Positions 48,265 through 57,539 of a stretch of 64,000 nt of DNA are shown in pieces (position 1 is the first letter of the stretch; every line of letters begins with the position of its first letter). Position numbers and translations under genes: made by a program. The notes beneath the pieces are model-generated. The model saw only the letters and a list, made by a program, of their open reading frames with translations, ran no database searches and was not told where the DNA came from. Origin of the DNA: Agrobacterium vitis (GTDB lineage: Bacteria > Pseudomonadota > Alphaproteobacteria > Rhizobiales > Rhizobiaceae); assembly GCF_013426735.1 (NCBI RefSeq), contig NZ_AP023273.1:1017501-1081500 (forward strand), written 5' to 3'.

Positions 48265-48503
48265 GCCTGCACCTCAGCGATCACCTGACCGGCCATGATC
48301 GGCTCATTGTCTTCCGCCACGAACACCAGACCGGTGCCAGCGGCATCCGCATGCACTTCATGAAAGGTCTTCATCACCTCAATCAGGCCGATAACATCGC
48401 CTTCAGCCACCGCGTCTCCATCATTTTTGAAGCTCGGGGCATCGGGAGACGGCTTGCGGTAGAATGTGCCAGGCAGGGGCGATCTGATCTCGTGGGTGCT
48501 CAT
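48261..48503 (-). CDS. Biotin/lipoyl carrier protein, locus A
   Basis: The 80-residue protein is a stand-alone biotin carrier domain, with the acceptor lysine K45 in EVMKTF. It is shorter than AccB of acetyl-CoA carboxylase (about 150 residues), lacking the N-terminal linker. It overlaps the biotin carboxylase gene by four bases and follows the LamB gene by 12 bases. Confidence 0.88.
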   Translation of the reverse strand: MSTHEIRSPLPGTFYRKPSPDAPSFKNDGDAVAEGDVIGLIEVMKTFHEVHADAAGTGLVFVAEDNEPIMAGQVIAEVQA

Positions 48504-48515
48504 GGCTGTCTCCGG

Positions 48516-49292
48516 TTATTTGAGAATGTCTGAAAGAGGCGAAATGCGGATGCCTTCAGCGACCAGGGCGTCGCGCATATGGCGGACGATATCGAAAGCG
48601 CCCAGCGTGTCGGAATGGAAGCAGATGGTCTCGAATGGCACCTCGATATCCTTACCCGTTACCGCCGTGACCTTGCCCTCCAGACAGGCACGCAGCACTT
48701 TTCGGGCAATGGCGGCAGGATCGGGTCGCCCGGCATCGCGGGTAAAGACGATGGAACCGCTTTCGTCATAATCGCGGTCAGCGTAGAACTCCCGCGCCAC
48801 CGGTTGCCCCGCCTCGCGCGCGGCAATTTCGGTGGCCGAACCTGCCATGCACAGCACATAGGCATTGGGGCTGGCGGTGCGCATATAGTGCACGAAAAGC
48901 TGCGCCAGTTCGGGATTGACAGCCATTTCCATATAAAGCGCGCCGTGCGGCTTCACATGTTGCAGACTTGCGCCATGGCGGCGCACGAATTCCTTCAGCG
49001 CTCCCACCTGATAGACGATATCGTTGACCAATTCGCGCGGCGTGCCATTGATCTTACGCCGCCCAAAGCCCTGGAGATCATCGTAACCGGGATGAGCGCC
49101 GATACCGACACCATGTTCCACCGCCAGCCGCACGGTCTCATCCATCAAGTTGGGGTCGCCAGCATGAAAGCCGGTGGCGATATTGGCAGAACTGATAAGC
49201 CCCATCAAAGCCTGATCGGCGGTATCGCCGACCCGCCAGCGGCCAAAGGCCTCGCCCAGATCACAATTGATATCGACAGATTCAAGCGCCAC
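48516..49292 (-). CDS. pxpA: LamB/YcsF family protein (5-oxoprolinase subunit A-like), locus A
   Basis: The 258-residue protein has the LamB/YcsF pattern: [37 protein letters not shown] and [11 protein letters not shown]. PxpA hydrolyses the phosphorylated lactam in 5-oxoproline cleavage. It starts at a GTG at 49292 with AGAGG upstream and heads the operon pxpA-carrier-carboxylase-pxpB-pxpC. It is divergent from a LysR gene. A second LamB gene at 58853 belongs to locus B. Confidence 0.87.
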   Translation of the reverse strand: MALESVDINCDLGEAFGRWRVGDTADQALMGLISSANIATGFHAGDPNLMDETVRLAVEHGVGIGAHPGYDDLQGFGRRKINGTPRELVNDIVYQVGALKEFVRRHGASLQHVKPHGALYMEMAVNPELAQLFVHYMRTASPNAYVLCMAGSATEIAAREAGQPVAREFYADRDYDESGSIVFTRDAGRPDPAAIARKVLRACLEGKVTAVTGKDIEVPFETICFHSDTLGAFDIVRHMRDALVAEGIRISPLSDILK

Positions 49293-49376
49293 AGGGAACC
49301 TCTATGCTTTATTTTTATGCAAAAAACTCAAGTGCCATCATTTTCGTCAGAAAAAGGTAGGCAGAAAACCGTCATT

Positions 49377-49394
49377 TGAAAAATGGTATTTTCA
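49377..49394. promoter_or_regulatory. Candidate LysR operator before locus A
   Basis: TGAAAA (49377-49382) and TTTTCA (49389-49394) form a perfect dyad with a six-base spacer between the divergent pxpA and LysR genes. A smaller CTGATTTTCAG palindrome lies at 49525-49535. The position fits LysR control of the biotin-linked operon; binding is inferred. Confidence 0.4.
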
Positions 49395-49571
49395 GAAAGC
49401 CATTATCTGATTTACTGATGATAGGAGTGTGGAGGACCCAGAGAAAAGTTTGAATGTTTTTCGTCCTGTAGACCACACAATGCAGGCGAATATCTCAGCC
49501 GCCACAATCAGAAGATTAATCATTCTGATTTTCAGATGATGCTATCAAAAATAACGATGGGAGTTCGCGTC

Positions 49572-50471
49572 ATGTCGCTCAGTCTACGCCAGATCCGCTA
49601 TTTCGTGGCGACCGCTGAATCCGGGCAGGTCTCGCAGGCCGCCATCAACCTCGCCATCTCGCAATCGGCGGTGACCACGGCGATCAAGGAGCTTGAAACC
49701 ATTGTCGGCGCGCCGCTGTTCGAGCGTACGCCGCACGGCATGGACCTGACAGAAGCCGGACGTCTGCTGCTATCCCAGGCCTATGATATTCTGCGAAAGG
49801 TTGATGACATCACCACGCTCAATCCCGTCACCGGCAAGGTGCAGGGAAAACTCAGCGTCGCTGCCAGCTATACGGTGATCGGTTATTTTCTGCCGCTGCA
49901 TATCGAGCGGTTGAAACGGCAATTTCCGGGCGTCGATATTCAACTGTTCGAACTCAACCGGGAAAGCGTCGAGGAAGGCCTGCTCGCCAATCGATATGAC
50001 GTCGCCGTGCTGCTGACCTCAAACATTCTCAACCCGGAACTGACCACCGAAACCCTGCTGAATTCGCAGCGGCGGCTCTGGCTGCCCGCCCGCCATCCGC
50101 TACTGACCCGTCCCTCGGTCGGGCTGAAGGACGTCGCGGAGGAAAACTATATCATGCTGACCGTGGACGAAGCGTCCCATACCACGCTGAAATACTGGAG
50201 CCCGACACCCTACCAGCCGAAGGTGACGTTGCGGACATCCTCGGTCGAAGCCGTGCGCTCACTGGTTGCCAATGGCCAGGGCGTCGCCATTCTCTCCGAT
50301 ATGGTGCATCGGCCATGGTCGCTGGAGGGCAGACGGATCGAGACGGTCACGCTGACCGATCCGGTACCATCCATGGATGTTGGCCTTGCGTGGCGACGCA
50401 ATGCGGACTTCAGCCCGGCCATGGAGGCGTTCCGCGCCTATTTCCGGCGGGCCTTTCATATTCCGGGGTAG
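49572..50471 (+). CDS. LysR-family regulator of locus A
   Basis: The 299-residue protein has the LysR winged helix (LSLRQIRYFVATAESGQVSQ, then NLAISQSAVTTAIKELETIV) and a C-terminal effector domain. ATG 49572 is chosen because GGGAG lies upstream and the HTH then starts at the usual residue; an ATG at 49536 adds 12 residues. It is divergent from the pxpA operon and convergent with gabD across a hairpin. Confidence 0.87.
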   Translation: MSLSLRQIRYFVATAESGQVSQAAINLAISQSAVTTAIKELETIVGAPLFERTPHGMDLTEAGRLLLSQAYDILRKVDDITTLNPVTGKVQGKLSVAASYTVIGYFLPLHIERLKRQFPGVDIQLFELNRESVEEGLLANRYDVAVLLTSNILNPELTTETLLNSQRRLWLPARHPLLTRPSVGLKDVAEENYIMLTVDEASHTTLKYWSPTPYQPKVTLRTSSVEAVRSLVANGQGVAILSDMVHRPWSLEGRRIETVTLTDPVPSMDVGLAWRRNADFSPAMEAFRAYFRRAFHIPG

Positions 50472-50488
50472 GTTTCCCTGCCCCGGAA
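50461..50488. terminator. Shared hairpin between convergent lysR and gabD
   Basis: TTCCGGGGTAGG (50461-50472) pairs with CCTGCCCCGGAA (50477-50488) around a TTTC loop, with one G-T pair. It covers the LysR stop and lies 14 bases beyond the gabD stop. There is no long T-run, but its place between convergent genes suggests bidirectional termination or transcript protection. Confidence 0.6.
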
Positions 50489-50501
50489 CCATAAGCGAAT
50501 A

Positions 50502-51959
50502 TCAGGCCAGACCGCCGATATGGAAAGTCTTCATTTCCAGATATTCCTCAATGCCGATCTGTGCGCCTTCGCGGCCAAGGCCGGACTGCTTGACGCCGCC
50601 AAACGGTGCCACTTCCGTGGAAATCGCCCCGGTATTCAGGCCGATCATCCCCGCTTCCAGCGCCTCGGCCACCCGCCAGGAGCGCTTCAGGCTTTCGGTG
50701 TAGAAATAAGCAGCCAGACCGAAGGGCGTACCATTGGCAATCTCCAACGCTTCTTCCTCGGTTTCGAACTTGAACAGCGGCGCAACCGGACCGAAAGTCT
50801 CCTCGCTGGCCAGCAGCATGTCGGTTGTCGCACCGGTCAAGACCACCGGTGCCGTAAACTGCGAACCCTGCGGCAATCTGTGCGCATCGGTGGCGATCTT
50901 CGCGCCCTTGGAAACGGCATCCTCGACATGCTGGCGGATCTTGCCAATCGCGGCCTCGTTGATCATCGGCCCGATGGAGACCCCTTTCTCAGTTCCAGGG
51001 CCAACCTTCATGGCATTGACGCGTGCCGTCAGCTTGGCCGCGAAGGCATCGTATACGCCTGATTGAACCAGGATGCGGTTGGCGCAAACGCAGGTCTGGC
51101 CACCATTGCGGAATTTGCAGAGGATCGCACCTTCGACTGCCAGATCAAGATCGGCATCGTCAAACACGATGAACGGCGCATTGCCGCCCAGCTCCAGGCT
51201 GAGCTTCTTGATCGTATCGGCGGCACCGCGCATCAGCAGCGATCCGACCCGGGTCGAGCCGGTGAAGGAAATCTTGCGCACCACGTCATTGGCCATGATT
51301 TCATTGCCGATCTCGGTCGGCATGCCGGTGACGATATTGATGACACCCGCCGGAATACCGGCGCGTTCGGCCAGCACACCCAGCGCCAGCGCCGAATAGG
51401 GCGTGAAATCCGAGGGCTTGATGACCACGGTGCAGCCCGCCGCCAAGGCTGGAGCCACCTTGCGGGTAATCATCGCATTGGGGAAATTCCAGGGCGTGAT
51501 GATGCCGCAGACCCCAACTGGCTCCTTCAGCACAACGATGCGGCGATCGGTGGTTGGCGAGGGAATGGTATGGCCACCGATGCGGCGGGCCTCTTCCGCA
51601 AACCATTTGACGAAGGAGGCACCGTAGCGGATTTCGCCTCGCGCCTCATCCAGCGGCTTGCCCTGTTCCATTGTCAGAATCAGCGCCAGATCCTCGACAT
51701 GCTCGATCATCAGGCCGTACCAGGCTTCCAGCAGCCCGGCGCGCTCGGCATGGGTCTTTCTCTTCCAGAGCTTGAAGGCCTTTTCGGCAGCCTTGATGGC
51801 GGCGCGTGTGTCGTCGGCGCCCATATCCGGCACCGTGCCGCTCGCCGCTTGCGTGGCCGGATCGATAACGTCGATCACCTTGTTGGATGCGGCATCGACC
51901 CATTCGCCGCCGATCAGGCCCTGCTGGCGCAGCAAGGTCTTGTCTTTGAGATTATGCAT
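50502..51959 (-). CDS. gabD: NAD(P)-dependent succinate-semialdehyde dehydrogenase
   Basis: The 485-residue aldehyde dehydrogenase shows PWNFPNAMITRKVAPALAAG, FTGSTRVGSLLM, the catalytic glutamate in LELGGNAPFIVFDD, and the nucleophile cysteine in NGGQTCVCANR. The second cysteine two residues on is typical of GabD-type enzymes. GAGGA precedes the ATG. It would oxidise succinate or glutarate semialdehyde into central metabolism. Glutarate semialdehyde is an alternative given the gcdH operon elsewhere in the window. Confidence 0.87.
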   Translation of the reverse strand: MHNLKDKTLLRQQGLIGGEWVDAASNKVIDVIDPATQAASGTVPDMGADDTRAAIKAAEKAFKLWKRKTHAERAGLLEAWYGLMIEHVEDLALILTMEQGKPLDEARGEIRYGASFVKWFAEEARRIGGHTIPSPTTDRRIVVLKEPVGVCGIITPWNFPNAMITRKVAPALAAGCTVVIKPSDFTPYSALALGVLAERAGIPAGVINIVTGMPTEIGNEIMANDVVRKISFTGSTRVGSLLMRGAADTIKKLSLELGGNAPFIVFDDADLDLAVEGAILCKFRNGGQTCVCANRILVQSGVYDAFAAKLTARVNAMKVGPGTEKGVSIGPMINEAAIGKIRQHVEDAVSKGAKIATDAHRLPQGSQFTAPVVLTGATTDMLLASEETFGPVAPLFKFETEEEALEIANGTPFGLAAYFYTESLKRSWRVAEALEAGMIGLNTGAISTEVAPFGGVKQSGLGREGAQIGIEEYLEMKTFHIGGLA

Positions 51960-52053
51960 AGAAAGTCCTCAATTGAGTGAGACGAAAGGTCCGTCCTGCC
52001 GTTGAAACATAGGTAGAGATGCCGTCGCTGGCACCGTTGGAGTTGGAAAATCT

Positions 52054-52977
52054 TTAATATCCGCGCTCACGATCAACAAGGCCAATCATCTCTTCACCAG
52101 CGCGATGACGGCGGATATTGTCGATCACCGCAATGGCCGCCGTTTCCGGTTGGGTGACGCTGGCAATATGGGGTGTGATGATCACATTCGCCTGTCGCCA
52201 CAGCGGATGGTCCGGTGGTAGCGGCTCAGGATCGGTGACATCGAGAAAGGCGCTGGCGAGATGGCCGCTCTCGAGCGCTGCCAGCAACGCCGTCTGATCC
52301 AGTTGCGCACCACGCCCGGCGTGGACGAGTGCTGCACCACGCGGCAGGCGGGCAAAAAGGTCGGCATTGAGGAAATGCCGGGTCTCGGCTGTCAGCGGCA
52401 AAAGACAGACGAGAATATCGGTCTGCTCCAGCAGATCCGGCAGCACCTCTATTCCGGCATGGCAGGTAACGCCATCGATTTCACGCGGCGAACGGCTCCA
52501 GCCTGACAGTTGAAAACCGAAAGGCTTCAGCCGCTCCAGCGCCGCCTGCCCCAGCAGGCCCAGGCCCAGCACCGTCACCCGTTGCCCAAGTGCCTGGTAT
52601 ATCGGCAGGGGCTGCCATTCACCTTGTTGCTGCTGGTGAAGATAGGCTGGCAGTTTGCGGTGAACAGAAAGCACGGCCAGCGTAATATATTCCTGCATCA
52701 TCCGCACGATTCCATCCTCCACCATCCGCACCAGCTTGACGGTATCGGGCAGCCGGCCGGGATAGAACTGATCAACACCGGCGCCGATGCAAAACAGCAC
52801 TTCGAGATTGGTATAACGCTCGATTGCCTCCGGCATCGCCCAGGTCATCAGGTAGCGGACATGTTTGGGATCAACCGGCGATGGCGCGACATGAAAATCC
52901 ACATCGGGCATGTCACGCGCGAAGGCCTGCGCGAAGACCGCGCCACGCACCGGATCTGAGTTGAAGAGAAAGGCCAT
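52054..52977 (-). CDS. D-isomer 2-hydroxyacid dehydrogenase, GhrA-like
   Basis: The 307-residue protein has the NAD(P) motif [15 protein letters not shown] and the catalytic set R (HAGRGAQLD), E ([12 protein letters not shown]) and H (TPHIASVT), as in glyoxylate/hydroxypyruvate reductase A. ATG 52977 is preferred since AGGAT lies seven bases upstream; an in-frame start at 53004 is unsupported. Upstream are 237 bases with no recognisable feature. Confidence 0.86.
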   Translation of the reverse strand: MAFLFNSDPVRGAVFAQAFARDMPDVDFHVAPSPVDPKHVRYLMTWAMPEAIERYTNLEVLFCIGAGVDQFYPGRLPDTVKLVRMVEDGIVRMMQEYITLAVLSVHRKLPAYLHQQQQGEWQPLPIYQALGQRVTVLGLGLLGQAALERLKPFGFQLSGWSRSPREIDGVTCHAGIEVLPDLLEQTDILVCLLPLTAETRHFLNADLFARLPRGAALVHAGRGAQLDQTALLAALESGHLASAFLDVTDPEPLPPDHPLWRQANVIITPHIASVTQPETAAIAVIDNIRRHRAGEEMIGLVDRERGY

Positions 52978-53214
52978 GATTATCCTAGAGCTGGACGGTC
53001 CCATCCGGCGTCATTGACGAGGCCGGTGCGAGAAAAAATGAGAGTTGGAGGTGAACGTAACGCGCTTTCATCAGGCTAAGTGTCGCTCTTGGCAGTTTTT
53101 TCGATAAAACCTGCTGGAAATTCATGCGGTTTCAGTAGAATCTATTGCCTTGGACGGTTTTAGATAAGCATCGGCGGCATCCTCTGCAAACCGACCCAAT
53201 GCAAGGAATTCAAT

Positions 53215-54153
53215 GTGACGGTGAAAACGTCGATCCAGGTGGAATCCTTTGAACTGACGTTAACAGATATTCATGACGTCGGCATCGATCGCCTGCATGG
53301 TCTTTCCGTCGCCGTCGGCTGGCCGCACAGGACTGAGGATTGGGCTTTTCTGCTGGCAAATGGCCAAGGCGTCGCGGCCATTGACCCTATTGACCGAGTG
53401 CTTGGCTCGGCCATGTGGTTTACCATGGACGAAAATTTCGCCACCATCGGCATGGTGATTACCTCGCCACGCCTGCAAACGCTGGGCACGGGCCGCTGGC
53501 TGATGGAGCATATCCTCGCCAGCATCCCCTTCGCACGGCTGGGGCTGAACTCTACCCGTGCGGCAAGACGCCTCTATCGCAGTATCGGCTTTGCCATCGA
53601 GGCTCCGGTCTTTCAGTACCAAGGCGAGGCAAGGCTATCCGAGGCAAGGCTGCCACCGGAGACCGTAAAGCCCACCGATGGCGCACAGCTGCGCGTGATA
53701 AAACCCGAGGATTTGCCGGATCTCGCTGCGCTGGATGAAATTGCCTTCGGTGCAAATCGACAGCGCTGGCTTGCCAACCTCCTGCCCCTGTCCGAAGGCG
53801 TGGCACTGCTGCGCGCCGGTAAAATCGTCGGTTTCTCGCTGTCGCGGCCCTTCGGGCGCGGTCACGTGATCGGCCCGGTGGTCGCCGCAAGCGATGAAGA
53901 TGCCATCGCCGTGACGCGACCTCATGTCGCACGCCATCAGGGGCGGTTCCTGCGGCTGGATACGCGGCATAGCTCCGGTGTCTTTGCGGAATTCCTGCTG
54001 GAATCCGGGCTTTCCTTGTTCGATACCGTCACCACCATGTCACAGCGAGCACCCTGGCCGGTCGGACCAAAAGGGGAACCGGGTGCCGATGGCAAGGGCC
54101 ACTCGGAGCCCCATGCCATAACTTATGGATTGGCGAGCCAGGCACTGGGTTGA
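53215..54153 (+). CDS. GNAT-family acetyltransferase, two-domain
   Basis: The 312-residue protein has an N-terminal GNAT domain (about 15-145) with the CoA-binding region LQTLGTGRWLMEHIL and the terminal LYRSIGF motif. A second domain (about 155-290) resembles the C-terminal half seen in YitH-like acetyltransferases. GTG 53215 follows AAGGA. The acceptor is unknown, and neighbours do not help. Confidence 0.78.
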   Translation: MTVKTSIQVESFELTLTDIHDVGIDRLHGLSVAVGWPHRTEDWAFLLANGQGVAAIDPIDRVLGSAMWFTMDENFATIGMVITSPRLQTLGTGRWLMEHILASIPFARLGLNSTRAARRLYRSIGFAIEAPVFQYQGEARLSEARLPPETVKPTDGAQLRVIKPEDLPDLAALDEIAFGANRQRWLANLLPLSEGVALLRAGKIVGFSLSRPFGRGHVIGPVVAASDEDAIAVTRPHVARHQGRFLRLDTRHSSGVFAEFLLESGLSLFDTVTTMSQRAPWPVGPKGEPGADGKGHSEPHAITYGLASQALG

Positions 54154-54267
54154 CTAAGACACCCGGACAGTCGTAAAGCGGCGCTCCCCTATCGGTTCGC
54201 AGGTGATTGACCGCTGCTTCGCGGTCTCTCCCTTTGGCTGATGCAAGACTTTTTTAACATCCATGTC

Positions 54268-54311
54268 TTACAGCGCGATGCGTCGGCGACGACATCTGCG
54301 TCACGCTGTAA
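54268..54311. repeat. Intergenic palindrome TTACAGCG...CGCTGTAA
   Basis: TTACAGCGCGATGCG (54268-54282) pairs with TGCGTCACGCTGTAA (54297-54311) at 12 of 15 positions. This resembles a hairpin family frequent between rhizobial genes. The surrounding 272-base gap between the GNAT gene and the next gene shows no other feature. Confidence 0.55.
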
Positions 54312-54425
54312 CATATTCAATATACTGCATAATTTTCAACCCAATCGCTTGCGGTCGGGCCGATTATGCTGTAGCAGCGCCACCCCGGCATCTCACCGCC
54401 GGGCCATTCATGAGTTGCGAGTATT

Positions 54426-54899
54426 ATGCCAAGATTGACCCCTTCCGCTCCGGTATTTCATCGGAAAATCGAAACCTTTTGCGAAGTGCGGCTTGCGCCG
54501 GCACTTGCCAAATCCGATTATCAGAATTTGCGCAGCTATATGCTCGGGCTGATCGTTCGTCAGGCCACCCCACCTTTGCATGGCGGACGTCCGAACTGGA
54601 AAGAAATCGGCGCCACCTGTCTGCTCAGTGAAGAGGGCCTCGCCATCGCGCGCCGCGAAGGTCGCCATGCTTTTGAAGCCATCATGCGCTGGGTTACGCT
54701 GGCCCAGAAGGCCAAGGCTGTGCCTGCACCGGCCCCCACCCCGGTCGCCCGTCCCGCCGCTGCCAAGACCATTATCCGCCCGGTCGGCATGCGCACCGTC
54801 TCTGCCAACAGCAACCGCCGCCCTGTGGATCGGATGCCGACTGCGACCACCACGACTCGCGCCACATTTGCCCCCAAGAAGGCTGGCGTCCGCGGCTGA
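54426..54899 (+). CDS. Hypothetical protein with alanine/proline-rich tail
   Basis: The 157-residue protein has an N-terminal helical region of about 95 residues (HRKIETFCEVRLAPALAKSD, RPNWKEIGATCLLSEEGLAI), then a low-complexity tail rich in Ala, Pro, Arg and Thr. I do not recognise the family. The N-terminal part has a helix-turn-helix-like spacing, so a nucleic-acid role is possible but unproven. It is followed by a strong GC hairpin shared with the convergent acdS gene. Confidence 0.6.
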   Translation: MPRLTPSAPVFHRKIETFCEVRLAPALAKSDYQNLRSYMLGLIVRQATPPLHGGRPNWKEIGATCLLSEEGLAIARREGRHAFEAIMRWVTLAQKAKAVPAPAPTPVARPAAAKTIIRPVGMRTVSANSNRRPVDRMPTATTTTRATFAPKKAGVRG

Positions 54900-54909
54900 A
54901 ATGTCTACA

Positions 54910-54932
54910 GACCGGCCCTTTTCGGGCCGGTC
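54910..54932. terminator. GC-rich hairpin between convergent genes
   Basis: GACCGGCCC (54910-54918) pairs perfectly with GGGCCGGTC (54924-54932) around TTTTC. It lies 11 bases after the hypothetical gene and 16 bases beyond the acdS stop. The downstream sequence has no T-run in either direction, so it may be a weak or processed terminator. Confidence 0.6.
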
Positions 54933-54947
54933 GTCTATCTGATGGTT

Positions 54948-55961
54948 TCAGCCGTTGCGAAACGCATACCCATAGCCGTTCAGGGCAGGCGCACCGCCCA
55001 AATGGGCGTAGAGCACTTTCGAGCCTTCCGGGAAATATCCCTTCTTCACCAGATCAATCATGCCCTGCATGGATTTCCCCTCATAGACGGGATCGGTGAT
55101 CATACCCTCCAGACGGCCCACAAGACGAATGGCATCCTTGGTTTCTTCCGAAGGGACGCCATAAACCGGATAGGCATAATCCTCAACCAGGACGATATCA
55201 ACCGGGCGCATCTCACGGCCAAGCTTGACCAGATCCGCTGTGCGCTGGGCAATCTCCAGCACTTGGGTGCGGGTTTGATCCGGGGTGAAAGAGGCATCGA
55301 TGCCGATGACATGGTCGGCGCGGCCATCCTTGGCAAAGCCAACCGCCATGCCAGCATGGGTTGAACCGGTGACGGTGCAGACGACGATATAATCGAACGC
55401 AAATCCCAAAGCCGCTTCCTGCGCCCGCACTTCCTCGGCAAAGCCGACATAGCCAAGCCCACCATATTTATGCACGGAAGCGCCAGCCGGGATAGCATAG
55501 GGCTTGCCGCCCGCCGCCTTCACCTCTTCAATTGCCTCCTCCCAACTGCGGCGAATGCCGATATCGAACCCGTCATCGACCAGCCGAACATCCGCGCCCA
55601 TAATGCGTGACAGCATGATATTGCCGACCCGGTCGTAAACCGCGTCTTCATGCGGTACCCAGGCTTCCTGCACGAGTCGGCATTTGAAGCCGATCTTGGC
55701 AGCAACCGCCGCCACCATGCGGGTATGGTTGGACTGGACGCCGCCAATCGACACCAGCGTATCAGCGCCAGAGGCAATGGCATCCGGGATGATATATTCC
55801 AGCTTGCGCAGCTTGTTGCCGCCAAAGGCCAGACCCGAATTGCAATCGTCCCGCTTGGCGTAAAGTTGCACTTTGCCACCGAGATGATCGGTCAGCCGCT
55901 CCAGCTTCTCGATCGGTGTGGGGCCGAAGGTCAGCGGGTAACGTTCAAAAGCATCGAGCAT
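54948..55961 (-). CDS. acdS: 1-Aminocyclopropane-1-carboxylate deaminase
   Basis: The 337-residue PLP enzyme has the cofactor lysine K50 in AFGGNKLRK and shows E294 (VYEGKSM) and L321 (HLGGAPAL). The leucine, together with the glutamate, separates true ACC deaminases from D-cysteine desulfhydrases, which have threonine there. ACC deaminase converts the plant ethylene precursor to 2-oxobutyrate and ammonia, a plant-association trait. It is divergent from an Lrp-type gene across 162 bases with a strong dyad. Confidence 0.94.
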   Translation of the reverse strand: MLDAFERYPLTFGPTPIEKLERLTDHLGGKVQLYAKRDDCNSGLAFGGNKLRKLEYIIPDAIASGADTLVSIGGVQSNHTRMVAAVAAKIGFKCRLVQEAWVPHEDAVYDRVGNIMLSRIMGADVRLVDDGFDIGIRRSWEEAIEEVKAAGGKPYAIPAGASVHKYGGLGYVGFAEEVRAQEAALGFAFDYIVVCTVTGSTHAGMAVGFAKDGRADHVIGIDASFTPDQTRTQVLEIAQRTADLVKLGREMRPVDIVLVEDYAYPVYGVPSEETKDAIRLVGRLEGMITDPVYEGKSMQGMIDLVKKGYFPEGSKVLYAHLGGAPALNGYGYAFRNG

Positions 55962-56020
55962 GGCATCCTCATTGAAAATGGGGGTTGATAATGGTCGGAT
56001 GCTAGACTTTTGGATGTGAA

Positions 56021-56052
56021 AGGTGCTTTCTAATTTACAATATAAAGCGCCT
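56021..56052. promoter_or_regulatory. Dyad between acdS and acdR, candidate AcdR operator
   Basis: AGGTGCTTT (56021-56029) and AAAGCGCCT (56044-56052) are inverted copies with one mismatch, separated by 14 AT-rich bases. Lrp-type proteins bind such spaced dyads. The site is 60 bases from the acdS start and about 70 from the acdR start, suited to control both directions. Function is inferred. Confidence 0.6.
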
Positions 56053-56123
56053 CATAATTCATTTTTTTCGAAGAATATGATGCAAAGTCTGCTATCCAAT
56101 CCATATAAATGAAAGCTTCTTCC

Positions 56124-56588
56124 ATGAGTGAATCGCTGGATCGCATCGACCTGAAAATGATCCGCCTGTTGCAGAAAAACGGGCGCCTGACCAATGCCGA
56201 ACTGGCCGAGCAGGTCTCGATCAGCCCGGCGACTTGCCATAGGCGTACGCAGAAGCTGTTTGCGCAGGGCTATATCACCGGTGTACGGGCCATGGTGGCA
56301 CCCGCCAAGGTCAACCGGGCGGCGTTGGTCATGGTCGGCGTGGTGTTGGACCGGTCAACACCGGACAGTTTTGCCGCGTTTGAAGCGGCGGTGGCCAAAC
56401 TGACATTCGTGCTGGATTGCCATCTGGTGGCCGGTGATTTCGATTATTTCCTGAAAATTCGGGTCGGCGATATGGCCGATTTCAACCGGATTCATGGCAG
56501 CCAGCTGATCGCCCTGCCCGGCGTGCGGCAAACCCGAACCTTCTTCGTGATGAAGGAAGTGGTCGATAACCGGGCGCTGGAATTCTGA
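56124..56588 (+). CDS. acdR: Lrp-family regulator of ACC deaminase
   Basis: The 154-residue protein has the Lrp HTH (LDRIDLKMIRLLQKNGRLTN, then SISPATCHRRTQKLFAQGYI) and a RAM domain. Divergent placement from acdS is the standard acdR-acdS arrangement in proteobacteria, where AcdR binds ACC and activates acdS. The start could also be ATG 56109 (five more residues); neither has a clear ribosome binding site. It ends at the convergent GntR gene. Confidence 0.87.
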   Translation: MSESLDRIDLKMIRLLQKNGRLTNAELAEQVSISPATCHRRTQKLFAQGYITGVRAMVAPAKVNRAALVMVGVVLDRSTPDSFAAFEAAVAKLTFVLDCHLVAGDFDYFLKIRVGDMADFNRIHGSQLIALPGVRQTRTFFVMKEVVDNRALEF

Positions 56589-57254
56589 TTAGCCCGCATC
56601 TGCCGTGGCGCGGGCAAATGCCGCCAACACCGTGCGTTCGGAGCGAACCAGATAGGCATCCAGCGCGACAGCCGCTTCTTCCGCCTTGTCGGCTTCCAGC
56701 AGGCCAAGGATTTCGCCATTCAATTCCACGAAGGGCGCATGCAACAGTTCCGGATCGTCCAGCAGGCCGAAGCTCAATCGTAGTTCCGCAGCGATTCGGG
56801 TATAAAAGTCACTGAGGCGGCTGCTGTCGGCGAGATCGACGATAGCGGCGTGAAACTGCATATTGGCGCTGCCGACCCCCAGCCAGTCACGGCTATTGCG
56901 ACAGGCCCGTGCGGTTTCCACCGCCAACCGCATCCGCCGGACGGCAGGATGTCCGGAAAACGCCTGCTCAAGCGCCTTGCACTCCACCAGCCGTCGCACC
57001 CTGTAGATATCGATGATCGAGGCCATGCTGGGAGTGGCGACAAACACACCGCGATTGGCCTCGTGGCGCAGCAAGCCATCCTTGGTCAGCAGCCGAAAGG
57101 CTTCCCGCAGCGAATTGCGCGACACGTCGAGCCGGGTGCTGAGTGCTGCCTCCGACAGCCGCTGGCCCGGCTTCAACTCCCCGGCGATCAGTTGATCGCG
57201 GATTTTTGTTACCAGTCGCTCCGCCAACGAAAGGCTTTCATCCTCGTCTGCCAT
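56589..57254 (-). CDS. GntR/FadR (FCD) regulator, probable repressor of locus B
   Basis: The 221-residue protein has an N-terminal GntR winged helix (AERLVTKIRDQLIAGELKPG, then DVSRNSLREAFRLLTKDGLL) and an FCD ligand domain with the metal/effector histidine in FHAAIVDLA. ATG 57254 is preferred for its GAGGG site; the frame is open to 57380. It is divergent from the NRAMP-like gene, and a consensus operator (57446-57456) lies between them. In Bacillus the equivalent locus has KipR, of another family. Confidence 0.87.
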   Translation of the reverse strand: MADEDESLSLAERLVTKIRDQLIAGELKPGQRLSEAALSTRLDVSRNSLREAFRLLTKDGLLRHEANRGVFVATPSMASIIDIYRVRRLVECKALEQAFSGHPAVRRMRLAVETARACRNSRDWLGVGSANMQFHAAIVDLADSSRLSDFYTRIAAELRLSFGLLDDPELLHAPFVELNGEILGLLEADKAEEAAVALDAYLVRSERTVLAAFARATADAG

Positions 57255-57445
57255 AGGTCCCTCTTGTCCAACCGCGAACATGTTCAGCGGCGGCCATCCT
57301 TCGCCGGGACTATTGCCGATGCCCTCCGGCAGAGCAAGGCAGTGCGGAAAACGGGGCAGACTTGCCCACACCATTGGCATGTCATGCCGATATCGCAGGC
57401 AAGTCGCCCATGAAATAAACAGAATGATGGAACGATAAAATAAAA

Positions 57446-57456
57446 TTGTTCAACAA
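57446..57456. promoter_or_regulatory. GntR/FCD operator TTGTTCAACAA
   Basis: TTGTTCAACAA is a perfect palindrome within ATTGTTCAACAAT (57445-57457) and fits the FadR-subfamily consensus TNGTNNNACNA exactly. It lies 84 bases before the NRAMP-like start and 190 bases from the GntR start, between the divergent genes. It is the likely binding site of the GntR protein at 56589-57254. Confidence 0.65.
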
Positions 57457-57539
57457 TATTGACGGAATTGTGAAACGTGGCAGACTGCCTGCATGGATCA
57501 TCCGCAGAGGGGCGGATGACGATAAAACGGAGCAAATCC

